Shown in pieces: positions 15,575-23,427 of a DNA stretch of 36,687 nt; the first letter of the stretch is position 1; every line of letters starts with the position of its first letter. The stretch is from Methylobacterium sp. J-088. Its GTDB lineage: Bacteria; Pseudomonadota; Alphaproteobacteria; Rhizobiales; Beijerinckiaceae. The DNA is taken from NCBI RefSeq assembly GCF_022829295.1, contig NZ_JAKSYH010000216.1, positions 1 to 36,687 on the forward strand. Direction: 5' to 3'. The notes below the pieces were generated by a model. The model saw nothing but the letters and a program-made list of their open reading frames with translations. It had not been told where the DNA came from and searched no databases. A program made the translations under genes and the position numbers.

Positions 15575-16338
15575 CCGAACTGCTCGCGCAAGATACGCTC
15601 GTCGAGGCTGTGGCCGGGATCGTGCAGCAGCACCAGTTCGGTGGTGCGGTCGAGCGACGTCTCGACCGTGCAGACCCGGCGGAACTCCGTGTGGTCGGCC
15701 ACCGCCGCCACCGGGCGGTGGGGTGCGTCGAGCACGTCTATCCGGATCTTCGCGTAATCCGGCAGGAGGGCACCGCGCCAGCGCCGGGGCCGGAAGGCCG
15801 AGATCGGCGTCAGCGCCAGGAGCTTGGCATCCAGCGGCAGGATCGGGCCACCGACCGAGAGGTTGTAGGCGGTCGAGCCGGCTGCCGTCGCGACCAGCAC
15901 GCCGTCGGCGATCAGCAGGTCGAGCCGGACATTCCCGTCCACGGCGATCTTCAGCTTGGCGGTCTGGTGGGTCTGGCGCAGCAGGTAGACCTCGTTGATC
16001 GACCGGGCGCGGTGCGAGCGGCCTTCCGTGTCGAGCACGTCCATCACCAGCGGATGAATGACGCTGCGCTGCGCGGCGTCCACGTGCTCCAGGAGGTCGT
16101 CGTCCCGGAATTCGTTCATCAGGAAGCCGACGGTGCCGCGGTTCATCCCGTAGATCGGCTTCGGGTTGTCCATGAACCGATGCAGCACCTGCAGCATCAG
16201 CCCGTCGCCGCCGAGCGCGACAACGACATCCGCCTCCTCGGGCGGGACGTGGTCGTAGCGGCGCATCAGGGCGGCGGCGGCTTCGCGGGCGTAGCCGGTC
16301 GGGCTCGCCACGAAGGCGATTTTTTTGGAATGCGGCAT
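15571..16338 (-). CDS. nadK: NAD kinase
   Basis: The 255-residue protein shows the NAD kinase signatures: VVALGGDGLML with the GGDG nucleotide loop (about residues 41-47), NRGTVGFLMN, the substrate motif RSINEVYLL, and the glycine-rich DGVLVATAAGSTAYN (about residues 144-158). It phosphorylates NAD to NADP using ATP or polyphosphate and is normally essential. The length fits alphaproteobacterial NadK. ATG at 16336-16338 is the only good start. The gene precedes, and is coupled to, an acetyltransferase. Confidence 0.95.
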   Translation of the reverse strand: MPHSKKIAFVASPTGYAREAAAALMRRYDHVPPEEADVVVALGGDGLMLQVLHRFMDNPKPIYGMNRGTVGFLMNEFRDDDLLEHVDAAQRSVIHPLVMDVLDTEGRSHRARSINEVYLLRQTHQTAKLKIAVDGNVRLDLLIADGVLVATAAGSTAYNLSVGGPILPLDAKLLALTPISAFRPRRWRGALLPDYAKIRIDVLDAPHRPVAAVADHTEFRRVCTVETSLDRTTELVLLHDPGHSLDERILREQFG

Positions 16339-16498
16339 GGGTCAGGTGAGGCCGGGCGGTCGCGTCGAGGTCGCGTCGGGCGTCATCACGTCACGGCTCC
16401 AGTGCTGATGAGCGAACCGCCCGGTTGACGTCGCTGCCCCGCATGCCCCTCACTCGCCGGGACTGCGTGACTTGGACTGTGCGACTTGGAGGCATAGC

Positions 16499-16843
16499 AT
16501 GGAGCGTCCGCTTCTCGTCTACACCACCTTTCCCGATGCCGCTTCGGCCCTCAACATCGGCGAGGCGCTGGTCCGCGAACGGCTGATTGCCTGCATCAAC
16601 GTGCTGCCGGGCATGCGCTCGGTCTACAGCTGGAAGGGTGCGGTGGAGCGGAGCGAGGAAGTCGCCGCGATCCTCAAGAGCCGCGAAGGGCTGGCCGATG
16701 CCCTGTCGGCCGCCCTGAAGGCCCGCCATCCCTACGACACGCCGATCATCCTGCATCTGCCGGTCGCCGGAGCGGACGCCGACACGGCGGCCTGGATCCT
16801 GGCGGAGACCGGCCTGGAGGCGCCGCCGCATCGCCCGGCGTGA
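16499..16843 (+). CDS. cutA: Divalent-cation tolerance protein CutA
   Basis: The ATG at 16499, seven bases after GGAGG, gives 114 residues; an earlier in-frame start has no ribosome site. The protein matches CutA1: LLVYTTFPD at the N-terminus, LIACINVLPGMRSVYSWKG in the middle and HPYDTPIILHLPV near the end. CutA1 forms very stable trimers related to PII proteins and is linked to metal tolerance, though its molecular role is debated. It diverges from nadK across 160 bases. Confidence 0.95.
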   Translation: MERPLLVYTTFPDAASALNIGEALVRERLIACINVLPGMRSVYSWKGAVERSEEVAAILKSREGLADALSAALKARHPYDTPIILHLPVAGADADTAAWILAETGLEAPPHRPA

Positions 16844-16986
16844 CCCGACGAAGCCGGTGCGGCGCGCGCGCGCACCCGTCCGAGTCCCCGGAGCTGATCG
16901 CGTTGTCAGGCGCAGGGAGGCTGTCGCATCGCCGGCGGCTGCTGACGAGGCGGTCTTCGCGGCAAGCCGGATGGGGGTGTGAGACG

Positions 16987-17586
16987 ATGGCGTCATCGAG
17001 CTGCAGAGCGCGCGTCGCAGCTCTCCTGATCGCGGTCCTCGCAGGCGGCGGGGCCGCCCGGGCGGCTGGAGATACGCCCGCGCTGAATGTCGCGCCGGCG
17101 CCATCCGGGCCGGCGGGCCTCGCCACCGCCGATCCACCGACCCTACGGTACGGCGTGCTCTACGCCGATGCCGAGGGGCGCAGCCACGTCCAGTATTGCG
17201 ATCTCAAGAACTTCGCCTTCAAGAGTTACGCGCCGCCCGCACCGCCGCAATATGTCGGCGCGCCGCCCGGCGACGTGGCATCGATCGCCTACGCGGTGCT
17301 TCCGGTCGGCTATGTCGGGCCGTGGCACGCGGCGCCCGGCCCGCAATGGGTCGTCACCCTGTCGGGCCGCTGGTCGGTTGAGGCCACCGACGGCACGGTG
17401 ATGGAGCAGGGGCCCGGCGAGATCCAGTTCAACGCCGATTCGGGGTCGAAACCGCAGGGTCCGGATAACCGGGCCGGTCACCTGACCCGGCAGGTCGGCG
17501 ACGTGCCGACCGTGCAGCTCATCGTGTCGCTGAGGCCGCAGACGCAAGGGCGCGGCACCGAGCCGTGCCAGCCCGCGCAGCGATGA
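16987..17586 (+). CDS. Secreted cupin-like protein
   Basis: The ATG at 16987 gives 199 residues with a clear signal peptide (residues ~1-27, ending GGAARAAG). The mature part contains a small beta-barrel pattern typical of cupins: GPWHAAPGPQWVVTLSGRW, then a TDGTVMEQGPGEI turn block and a final QLIVSL strand. Only part of the cupin metal-ligand set is visible (one His in the first motif, another in AGHLTRQ). Many such periplasmic cupins are uncharacterised. It converges on the carotenoid glycosyltransferase gene with 26 bases between. Confidence 0.7.
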   Translation: MASSSCRARVAALLIAVLAGGGAARAAGDTPALNVAPAPSGPAGLATADPPTLRYGVLYADAEGRSHVQYCDLKNFAFKSYAPPAPPQYVGAPPGDVASIAYAVLPVGYVGPWHAAPGPQWVVTLSGRWSVEATDGTVMEQGPGEIQFNADSGSKPQGPDNRAGHLTRQVGDVPTVQLIVSLRPQTQGRGTEPCQPAQR

Positions 17587-17612
17587 TTTTCGCGCGCCGG
17601 ATCGGGGCGGCT

Positions 17613-18749
17613 TCAGACCCCGCGGACCGGGTAGCTGCGGCCCTTCCAGGTGGCGGCCCCGGCCCGCTCCCGGCGCAGCAGCACGTTCCACTGGATTGCC
17701 AGCGCCACCGCGACCGCGGCCGGGTGGAGCGGGATCGTCGCGAGCGGCGCCCGGACCACCAGGGTGATGGCCGTTCGCGTCGCCAGGGAGAGGGCGAGGG
17801 AAGAAGCGGCGGCGATCAGGGCGGCGGTCGGGATCAGGCCGAGCAGGCCGGCCAGGACGAGGAGCGGCGGCAGGAGTTGTCCGCCCCCGAGCAGCAGAGT
17901 CCAGACCGGCAGAGCCCGGGGCGTTGCCATGCCCTCGTGGGCGTTCTTCGAGAAGCCCGCCCAGGCCTGCGCGAAGCCGTGATACATCCGGCAGGTGGCC
18001 AGCGGCGCGGCGGCGACGAGATCCGTCCGGTGGCCGGCCGCGCGGAACAGGCGCGGCAGGCGGACGCCGTCATGCAGTGAGGTGCGGATCGCGCTGTGGC
18101 CACCCGTGGCCGCGTAGGCCGCGGCCTCCATCAGGACGAGTTGCCCGCAGGCCGCGCCGAGCGACGGGTCGCGCAGGTGGCGCATCAGCGGCACCGGCAG
18201 ATAGCCGAGGAGCAGGAAGTCGATCATCGGCACGGTCAGCATCTCGCCGGGCGTGCCCAAATCCTGCCGCGGTACGCCGCTGATCAGGGCCGCGCCGGTG
18301 CGGCGGGACTGCGCCGCCAGGGATGCCGCAGCATCCGGCTCGAGCCGCACGTCGGCATCGATGAACAGGAGATGTCGCCCGCGCGCGAGGCCGGCCATGT
18401 GGAAGCAGGCGTGGTTCTTGCCCGTCCAGCCCTCGGGCAGCGCCGGCACGGCGACGAGGCGCAGGCGCGGATCGTCGATGGACCGCACGATCTCCGGGGT
18501 CGCGTCGGTGGAATGGTCGTCGCCGACGATCACCTCCACGGGCACCGTCGTGCTGGCCAAAGCCGCGCGGACGGTGGCGGCGATGTTGCCGGCCTCGTTG
18601 CGCGCCGGGATCAGGATCGAGACGCGATCGGGATCCGCCTCCGGCGACGGCCGGCGCAGGACCGCGAGATTTACCGCCGTCAGCACCGCCGGGAGGAGCG
18701 CCAGGGCGAGACCCAGGAGAGCCAGGGCCGTCAGGATCGAATCGGTCAT
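17613..18749 (-). CDS. Membrane glycosyltransferase family 2, CrtQ-like
   Basis: The 378-residue protein has an N-terminal membrane span (about residues 5-28), a GT-A domain and three or so C-terminal spans (about 285-360). The GT-A domain has SILIPARNEAGNI, the GDDHSTDATPEI motif and the metal site LLFIDADVRL. This layout is that of CrtQ-type enzymes, which glucosylate a carotenoid carboxylate in staphyloxanthin synthesis, and of hopanoid-associated HpnB-like proteins. Gene order favours the carotenoid role: it is last in a leftward series of amidotransferase, CrtP-like oxidoreductase and CrtO-like acyltransferase. The substrate remains inferred. Confidence 0.82.
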   Translation of the reverse strand: MTDSILTALALLGLALALLPAVLTAVNLAVLRRPSPEADPDRVSILIPARNEAGNIAATVRAALASTTVPVEVIVGDDHSTDATPEIVRSIDDPRLRLVAVPALPEGWTGKNHACFHMAGLARGRHLLFIDADVRLEPDAAASLAAQSRRTGAALISGVPRQDLGTPGEMLTVPMIDFLLLGYLPVPLMRHLRDPSLGAACGQLVLMEAAAYAATGGHSAIRTSLHDGVRLPRLFRAAGHRTDLVAAAPLATCRMYHGFAQAWAGFSKNAHEGMATPRALPVWTLLLGGGQLLPPLLVLAGLLGLIPTAALIAAASSLALSLATRTAITLVVRAPLATIPLHPAAVAVALAIQWNVLLRRERAGAATWKGRSYPVRGV

Positions 18750-18816
18750 GGTCCGTGCCGGAGATGGATCCCGCCCGGCCCCTGCATCGCATGGGTGCGG
18801 GATGGAGTCGAAGCCC

Positions 18817-19575
18817 TCACGCGGCGCGGTCCTGTCCGTCCGCGGCGCGATGGGCCGGATCGAAGCGCCGGCCGGAGAGCCGGGCCGCGAGATTTCGCCA
18901 GAGGTCGTACACGCCGCCGACGCCCTTGCGGCCCGAGATCAGGGCACGGAAGCGGGTCGGCTCGCGGCTGATCACATCGGCGCTGAGCCGGTCCAGGGTC
19001 GCGGTCAGGTCGGCTTCCAGCCGCGCGAGGCGTTGCGGCCGGGGCAGGGCGGCGAGGTCGGAGGCCGGGATCCCGGCGCCGAATGCCGCGAAGGCGCCCG
19101 CGCCGCGCTCGTCCCAGAAGGCGTATTCGACGGCCATCGGCACGAACAGGGCATCGGGCGCGAGTTCGGCCAGACGGGCCACACCGGGCCGTAGCGCCAG
19201 GGGCCGCCCGCGGGCATCGGCGAAGCGGCCCTGCGCGGTGATCCAGAGCATCCCGTCGGGCGCGGCCAGGATCGTCCGGGCGGCCGCCAGGAACTGCGCG
19301 GCGCCCCGGGGGCTGTCGAGATCGACCCCGAAGGCGCCGATCCGCTCGAAGATCCGATAGCGCGCCAGCATCGCGGCGTCGAACGGCGCGCGGCTCGGCC
19401 GCTCCGGATAGAGGCGCCCGGCCAGCACGATGATCAGGGCCGCGTCCCACCACGCGGGATGGTTGCAATAGACCACGATGGGACCGCGGTGGCCGCGGTC
19501 GGGGGGCGTGCTCCAGAGCGGTATCCGCAACGCGTCGAGATGGCGGTGGAGATAGCGCTCGAACCACGCCACCAT
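18817..19575 (-). CDS. Lysophospholipid-type acyltransferase, CrtO-like
   Basis: A conserved PlsC-like domain is evident: YCNHPAWWDAALII carries the HX4D catalytic motif. A later ITAQGRFAD block stands where the EGTRS motif normally is, so that motif is altered. I place the start at the ATG at 19575 (MVAWFERYLHRHL, 252 residues). The upstream open frame runs through GGGGGAGGG-type hairpin repeats that look non-coding, but no clear ribosome site marks any start. In the staphyloxanthin pathway CrtO acylates the glucose of the carotenoid; position between the CrtP-like and CrtQ-like genes suggests the same. Confidence 0.8.
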   Translation of the reverse strand: MVAWFERYLHRHLDALRIPLWSTPPDRGHRGPIVVYCNHPAWWDAALIIVLAGRLYPERPSRAPFDAAMLARYRIFERIGAFGVDLDSPRGAAQFLAAARTILAAPDGMLWITAQGRFADARGRPLALRPGVARLAELAPDALFVPMAVEYAFWDERGAGAFAAFGAGIPASDLAALPRPQRLARLEADLTATLDRLSADVISREPTRFRALISGRKGVGGVYDLWRNLAARLSGRRFDPAHRAADGQDRAA

Positions 19576-19620
19576 GAAGCGGCGGATCGCGGGGGAGACC
19601 TTGGGGAGATGCGCTTCTCT

Positions 19621-19644
19621 CCCTCCCCCCTCTGCGGGGGAGGG
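19621..19644. repeat. Palindromic repeat, CCCTCCCCC family (copy 1)
   Basis: CCCTCCCCC at 19621-19629 pairs perfectly with GGGGGAGGG at 19636-19644. The same 9-base arms occur at 36400-36422 and slightly shorter at 19767-19788. It lies just upstream of the acyltransferase start and is best seen as an interspersed REP-like element. Confidence 0.75.
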
Positions 19645-19766
19645 TACCTTGCGCAGCAGGGGGGGAGAGGGGAGCGACGGTGCAGGTAGGGTCACGCCCG
19701 ACGTGAACGCCGAGCCTAGTTCTGCCGCGTCGCGCTGCCCCCCTCCCGACCCCCTTCGGGGGCCAT

Positions 19767-19788
19767 CCTCCCCCGCAGAGGGGGGAGG
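19767..19788. repeat. Palindromic repeat, CCCTCCCCC family (copy 2)
   Basis: CCTCCCCC at 19767-19774 pairs with GGGGGAGG at 19781-19788. A smaller hairpin (CCCCC ttc GGGGG, around 19751-19762) precedes it. It lies directly after the stop of the CrtP-like gene, where it may also end or stabilise the transcript. Confidence 0.7.
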
Positions 19789-19805
19789 GAAGGGCGGCGC
19801 GGATC

Positions 19806-21335
19806 TCACGCCGTGGCGCGCAAAGCGCCGCGCGCGTCCTGATCGTGCGCGTCGGCGGCGATCCAGCCGGACATCATCACCATCGGCATGCCGGGCCCCG
19901 GATGGGCGGCACCGCCCGCGAGATAGAGGCCGCGCACCTGCCGCGAGCGGTTGCCGGGCTTGAACGCCCCCATCACCCGCCCGTGCGAGGCCAGTCCGTA
20001 GATCGCGCCGTTCAGAACCCGATAGCGCTCGTGGATGTCCTGCGGCGTCAGGTGACGCTCGACCACGATACGCTCCTCCAGATCCGGCATGTTGGCGGTG
20101 CGCTTGAGCTTGTCGAGGATCGTCCGGCGGTAGTTCTGGAACAGCGGGCCGTCCGGGCGCCAGTCGTGGTGGGGGCGCAGATACGGCGTGTGCACGAGGA
20201 CGTACAGCGCCTCGCCGCCCTCCGGCGCCACGCTCGGATCGGTGGACGAGGGGGCGGCGAGATAGGCGGTCGGGTCCGGGGCCGGCTCACCCTTGTTGTA
20301 GATGTAGTCGAACTCCTCCTCCGGATCGCGGGAGAAGACGAAATCGTGGTGGTTCAGGTGCTCGTAGCGCTTGTTCAGGCCGAGGTAGAGCACCACGCCC
20401 GAGCAGGCCGGCTCGGGGTTCTTCTTGGCGTAGGCCTTGGCAGCATCACCGCCGACGAGTTCGCGGTAGGTGCGCACCGAATCCATGTTGGAGATCACCG
20501 CGTCGAACGGCGTGACGCCGGCGGCGGTGCGTACCCCGCGGACCGCGCCGTTGGCGGTCTCGATGCCGGTCACCTCGGTGTCGGTCTTGCAGGTGGCGCC
20601 GAGTTCCTGGGCGAGCTTCGCCAGCCCCTCGGCGACGGCCCGCGTGCCGCCCATCGGGTACCAGACCCCGTCGGCCGTCTGCATGTGCGCGATGGCGCAG
20701 AGCACCGCCGGCGCACCGTAGGGCGACGAGCCGACATACTGCACGAAGTGGTCGAGCATCTGCGCGAGCCGGGCATCCTTGACCTTGCCGCGGATCGTCG
20801 AGGCCACGGAGGCGTGCATGCGCAAGGAGAGCACGTCGCGCAGCGTGCCGGGGTTCATGTTGGCGCGAATATTGATCGTGTCGAACAGGTCCTCGACCGG
20901 CTTCCAGAAGAAGAATCGTTCCGAAACCCCGTGCAGATGCTCCGAAATGGAGAGGAATTTTTTATAACCTTCGCCGCTGCCGGGGGCGAAGCGCTCCATG
21001 TCGCCTGCCATCCTCTCGATGTCCTGCATCAGATCGATCTGGCTGCCGTCGTCGAAGAAGCAGCGCCATTGCGGGTCGAGGCGGCGCAAATCCATGTAGT
21101 CGTGGACCGAGCGGCCGGCCTCGGCGAAAATCCGTTCCAGCACCCGGGGTACGGTCAGGATGGTCGGGCCCATGTCGAAGCGGAAGCCGCCCTCGTGCAG
21201 CACCGCCGCCTTGCCGCCGAGCCAGCCGTTCTTGTCGTAGACCGTCACGCGGTGGCCCCGCGCGGCGGCGACGCATGCGGCCGCGAGTCCGCCAAGCCCG
21301 CTGCCGATGACGGCGACCGTAGAATCCTGGGTCAT
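19806..21335 (-). CDS. CrtP/CrtN-like carotenoid oxidoreductase (phytoene desaturase family)
   Basis: The ATG at 21335 is chosen because it lies ten residues before the FAD motif GSGLGG (residues 11-16); it gives 509 residues, normal for the family. Typical features are FRFDMGPTIL after the FAD domain and the C-terminal LYLAGGAAHPGPGMPMV. Members desaturate or oxidise C30/C40 carotenoids. In the C30 pathway CrtN desaturates and CrtP oxidises the terminal methyl groups. A second, more CrtN-like paralogue lies at 26-27.6 kb, so this copy, placed beside CrtO-like and CrtQ-like genes, is more likely the oxidase. The assignment between the two is inference. Confidence 0.85.
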   Translation of the reverse strand: MTQDSTVAVIGSGLGGLAAACVAAARGHRVTVYDKNGWLGGKAAVLHEGGFRFDMGPTILTVPRVLERIFAEAGRSVHDYMDLRRLDPQWRCFFDDGSQIDLMQDIERMAGDMERFAPGSGEGYKKFLSISEHLHGVSERFFFWKPVEDLFDTINIRANMNPGTLRDVLSLRMHASVASTIRGKVKDARLAQMLDHFVQYVGSSPYGAPAVLCAIAHMQTADGVWYPMGGTRAVAEGLAKLAQELGATCKTDTEVTGIETANGAVRGVRTAAGVTPFDAVISNMDSVRTYRELVGGDAAKAYAKKNPEPACSGVVLYLGLNKRYEHLNHHDFVFSRDPEEEFDYIYNKGEPAPDPTAYLAAPSSTDPSVAPEGGEALYVLVHTPYLRPHHDWRPDGPLFQNYRRTILDKLKRTANMPDLEERIVVERHLTPQDIHERYRVLNGAIYGLASHGRVMGAFKPGNRSRQVRGLYLAGGAAHPGPGMPMVMMSGWIAADAHDQDARGALRATA

Positions 21336-21432
21336 CCTGATGGGTCGCTCCCGAGGCCGTGAGGCGGCCCTCTCCAGCGAAGCTAGACCCACGACCGGGC
21401 GGGTCAACGCGCCACCCGGTCGCGGCGCAGGT

Positions 21433-22278
21433 CTATTCGTCCACGCTTGTGGACAGACGGGCCAGGAAGTTGCCGATTTCCCGGCGACGCAGCGTCGCGT
21501 CCAGGATTTCCGGGCCGATCCCGTGGCGCCACGCAAGGCGCCGGGCCGCCCCCACGTCCGGTCCACCGAGGCCGGCAATCTCGTCGGCATAGGCGGCCAC
21601 CGCCCCGGCATCCTCCGCGAAGCCGGCCGCCACGAGGGCCGTGTCGCAGAGGCGCAGCATGGCGGCGAGTTCGTCGAGGTCGAGTTCCGGATGGTACTGC
21701 GTCCCCCAGAACCAGCCGGTGCCGTAGCGGATCTCGATCGCCTGGATGCCCAGCATCGGGTTGCCGGCGAGCACGCGGGCGCCCGGCGGCGGCTGCAGCA
21801 CCGCGTCCGAGTGGATCGCCGGGGCGTCCCAGGCGGCCGGGCGGCCGGCGAGCAGAGGATGGGTCCGGCCCTCCTCGGTCGGCGTGATCGACCGGGCGAA
21901 GCCGTATTCGGGGCCGCGCGGGTTCTCGGCGGCCTTGCCTCCAGCCACCGTGGCGGCGACCTGGACGCCCCAGCACGAGCCGAAGATCGGCCGCCCTGCC
22001 TCCAGGGCCGCGCGCATCAGATCGACCTGCCGGGTCACTTCGGGCGTGCCCTCGGAGACCTTGAGGGTCGATCCGGTGAAGATCACGCCGTCGAAATCAT
22101 CGAGCCCGGCCGGCAGCGCGGCGTCCGCATCGGCCGGGCTGACGAAACGGCAGGTTGTCCCGGGGGCGAGGGCCTGCACCACGGCGGCGTAGGACTCGGC
22201 CGAAGTCCGGCCCGTGGCGGCGACGTGCCGGCCGCGGGCCGCACGATCGTTGCCGTCGGCGATGAGCAGGCGGAGCAT
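21433..22278 (-). CDS. Class I glutamine amidotransferase-like protein
   Basis: The 281-residue protein has a class I GATase domain: the nucleophile C102 in FGSCWGVQ, and the His-Glu pair H196 and E198 in TQYHPEL. This completes the triad that releases ammonia from glutamine. Unlike GMP synthase or carbamoyl-phosphate synthase it is a stand-alone domain, with about 60 extra helical residues at the C-terminus. It precedes the CrtP-like gene by 97 bases in the same direction and may be co-transcribed with the carotenoid genes. Stand-alone relatives cleave gamma-glutamyl compounds. No direct tie to carotenoids is known to me. Confidence 0.87.
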   Translation of the reverse strand: MLRLLIADGNDRAARGRHVAATGRTSAESYAAVVQALAPGTTCRFVSPADADAALPAGLDDFDGVIFTGSTLKVSEGTPEVTRQVDLMRAALEAGRPIFGSCWGVQVAATVAGGKAAENPRGPEYGFARSITPTEEGRTHPLLAGRPAAWDAPAIHSDAVLQPPPGARVLAGNPMLGIQAIEIRYGTGWFWGTQYHPELDLDELAAMLRLCDTALVAAGFAEDAGAVAAYADEIAGLGGPDVGAARRLAWRHGIGPEILDATLRRREIGNFLARLSTSVDE

Positions 22279-22584
22279 AGATTCGTCTCGTCAGGCGGGA
22301 CCGGACCGTGACCGATCACGCCGGCCGTGTCCGCGCGCCCCTGGTCGCAGGACCAGCGCGGATCGTCGCGCCCCCGGTTTCCGGGCCTGACTTGCGACAG
22401 GCTGGCCGAAGCCGCGGCCGACCGAGCGCCGGCAATCGTGTCGTCCGCCCCGGTCGCTTGGCGCGCACGAAACGGTGATCGGAACGGAAGCGCGATACAC
22501 CCCAAACGGATGATGCTTTCCGGCCAATCACAGCAATATTCAGCATAGGTCTAATACAGAGACGCGATCGGCAGGGAGGTTGAA
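22279..22584. other. Divergent spacer between amidotransferase and small-protein genes
   Basis: About 306 bases without a convincing gene. It must hold the promoter of the leftward carotenoid operon B and that of the rightward small gene. The most A/T-rich part is 22525-22560 (cagcaatattcagcatagg), near the rightward gene. A strong ribosome site (AGGGAGG at about 22573-22579) precedes the ATG at 22585. Confidence 0.45.
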
Positions 22585-22890
22585 ATGCCGGATCTCGCTG
22601 AGATGGAGCTGTATTGTCTGGAGTCGCGGGGGCTGATTGCCCGGGCCGAGGATGCCGTGCAGCGCCTCGTCGAGGACGGCGCCTGCGAGGGCCATCGCCT
22701 GATCGCCGCGCAGGGGCTCACGGCGATGCGACACCTCCACCGGATCATCGAGCTGCACCGCAACCGCCTTGCTTTCGAGGCCCTGCCCAATGCCGTCGGC
22801 CCGACGGTCCCGCCCCCGCGGCGCCGGTGGCTGGCGACCCTGCGGCAACGCCTGACACCCGGCGGTCCCGCCCTGGAAACGCGGGCCTGA
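22585..22890 (+). CDS. Hypothetical protein
   Basis: The 101-residue protein starts after a strong Shine-Dalgarno (AGGGAGG, five bases away). It appears mostly helical: residues ~5-65 form an amphipathic helical region (LYCLESRGLIARAEDAV, then MRHLHRIIELHRNRLAF), followed by a proline/arginine-rich tail. It has no membrane span, metal site or known domain that I can recognise. It precedes the Cache-protein gene by 47 bases and may share its transcript. Confidence 0.65.
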   Translation: MPDLAEMELYCLESRGLIARAEDAVQRLVEDGACEGHRLIAAQGLTAMRHLHRIIELHRNRLAFEALPNAVGPTVPPPRRRWLATLRQRLTPGGPALETRA

Positions 22891-22937
22891 CCGGCCGCGG
22901 GATCGAAAGCCGGATCGTGCTGCGGTGAGGTGAGGCC

Positions 22938-23417
22938 ATGGCGAGAGCCCTGCTGATCTGGCCGGTGCTGCTCCTGCTCGGCGCGACGCTGCCCGCGTCC
23001 GGGAAGCGCTCGCCGCCGGTCTTCCATCAGGCCGTGGAGATCGAGAAGCTCGTCAACCGGGCGGCCGAGTTCCTGGAGGAGCGCGGCCCCGCCGCCTTCA
23101 CCGAATTCCGGCAGAAGGGCAGCGGATGGCGCTACGGGGATGTCTATCTGTTCGTTGTCGACATGCGGGGCGTCGTGCTGTTCAACGCCGCTTATCCGAA
23201 CCGCGAGGGGCGGGACCTGCTCCACGAGCGCGACGCCGATGGGAAGCAATTCCATCGGGACTTCATCGAGACCGTCGGCCAGTTCGGCTCGGGCTGGGTC
23301 GATTACATGTTCCCGAGGCCGGGGCAGGCGGTGCCCACCGTGAAATGGAGCTACGTCTGTGAGACCCACGTCGCGGGCGCGGGGGCGCTGATCGGAGCCG
23401 GCGTCTACGTCGAATAG
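22938..23417 (+). CDS. Secreted single Cache-domain protein
   Basis: The 159-residue protein has an N-terminal signal peptide or anchor (residues ~1-22, LLIWPVLLLLGATL). A Cache-like sensor domain follows (residues ~30-155), with VYLFVVDMRGVVLFNAAYP and GWVDYMFPRPG as its recognisable strands. Cache domains bind small ligands outside the cytoplasm, usually at the front of chemoreceptors or kinases. Here nothing follows the domain, so it is a free periplasmic binding protein or partner of another sensor. It converges on the ABC permease gene with 10 bases between. Confidence 0.8.
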   Translation: MARALLIWPVLLLLGATLPASGKRSPPVFHQAVEIEKLVNRAAEFLEERGPAAFTEFRQKGSGWRYGDVYLFVVDMRGVVLFNAAYPNREGRDLLHERDADGKQFHRDFIETVGQFGSGWVDYMFPRPGQAVPTVKWSYVCETHVAGAGALIGAGVYVE

Positions 23418-23427
23418 TGTCGTCCGG

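Noticed and set aside
19845..21362. 505-codon open frame opposite the CrtP-like gene
   Set aside because: Antisense shadow of a conserved FAD protein.
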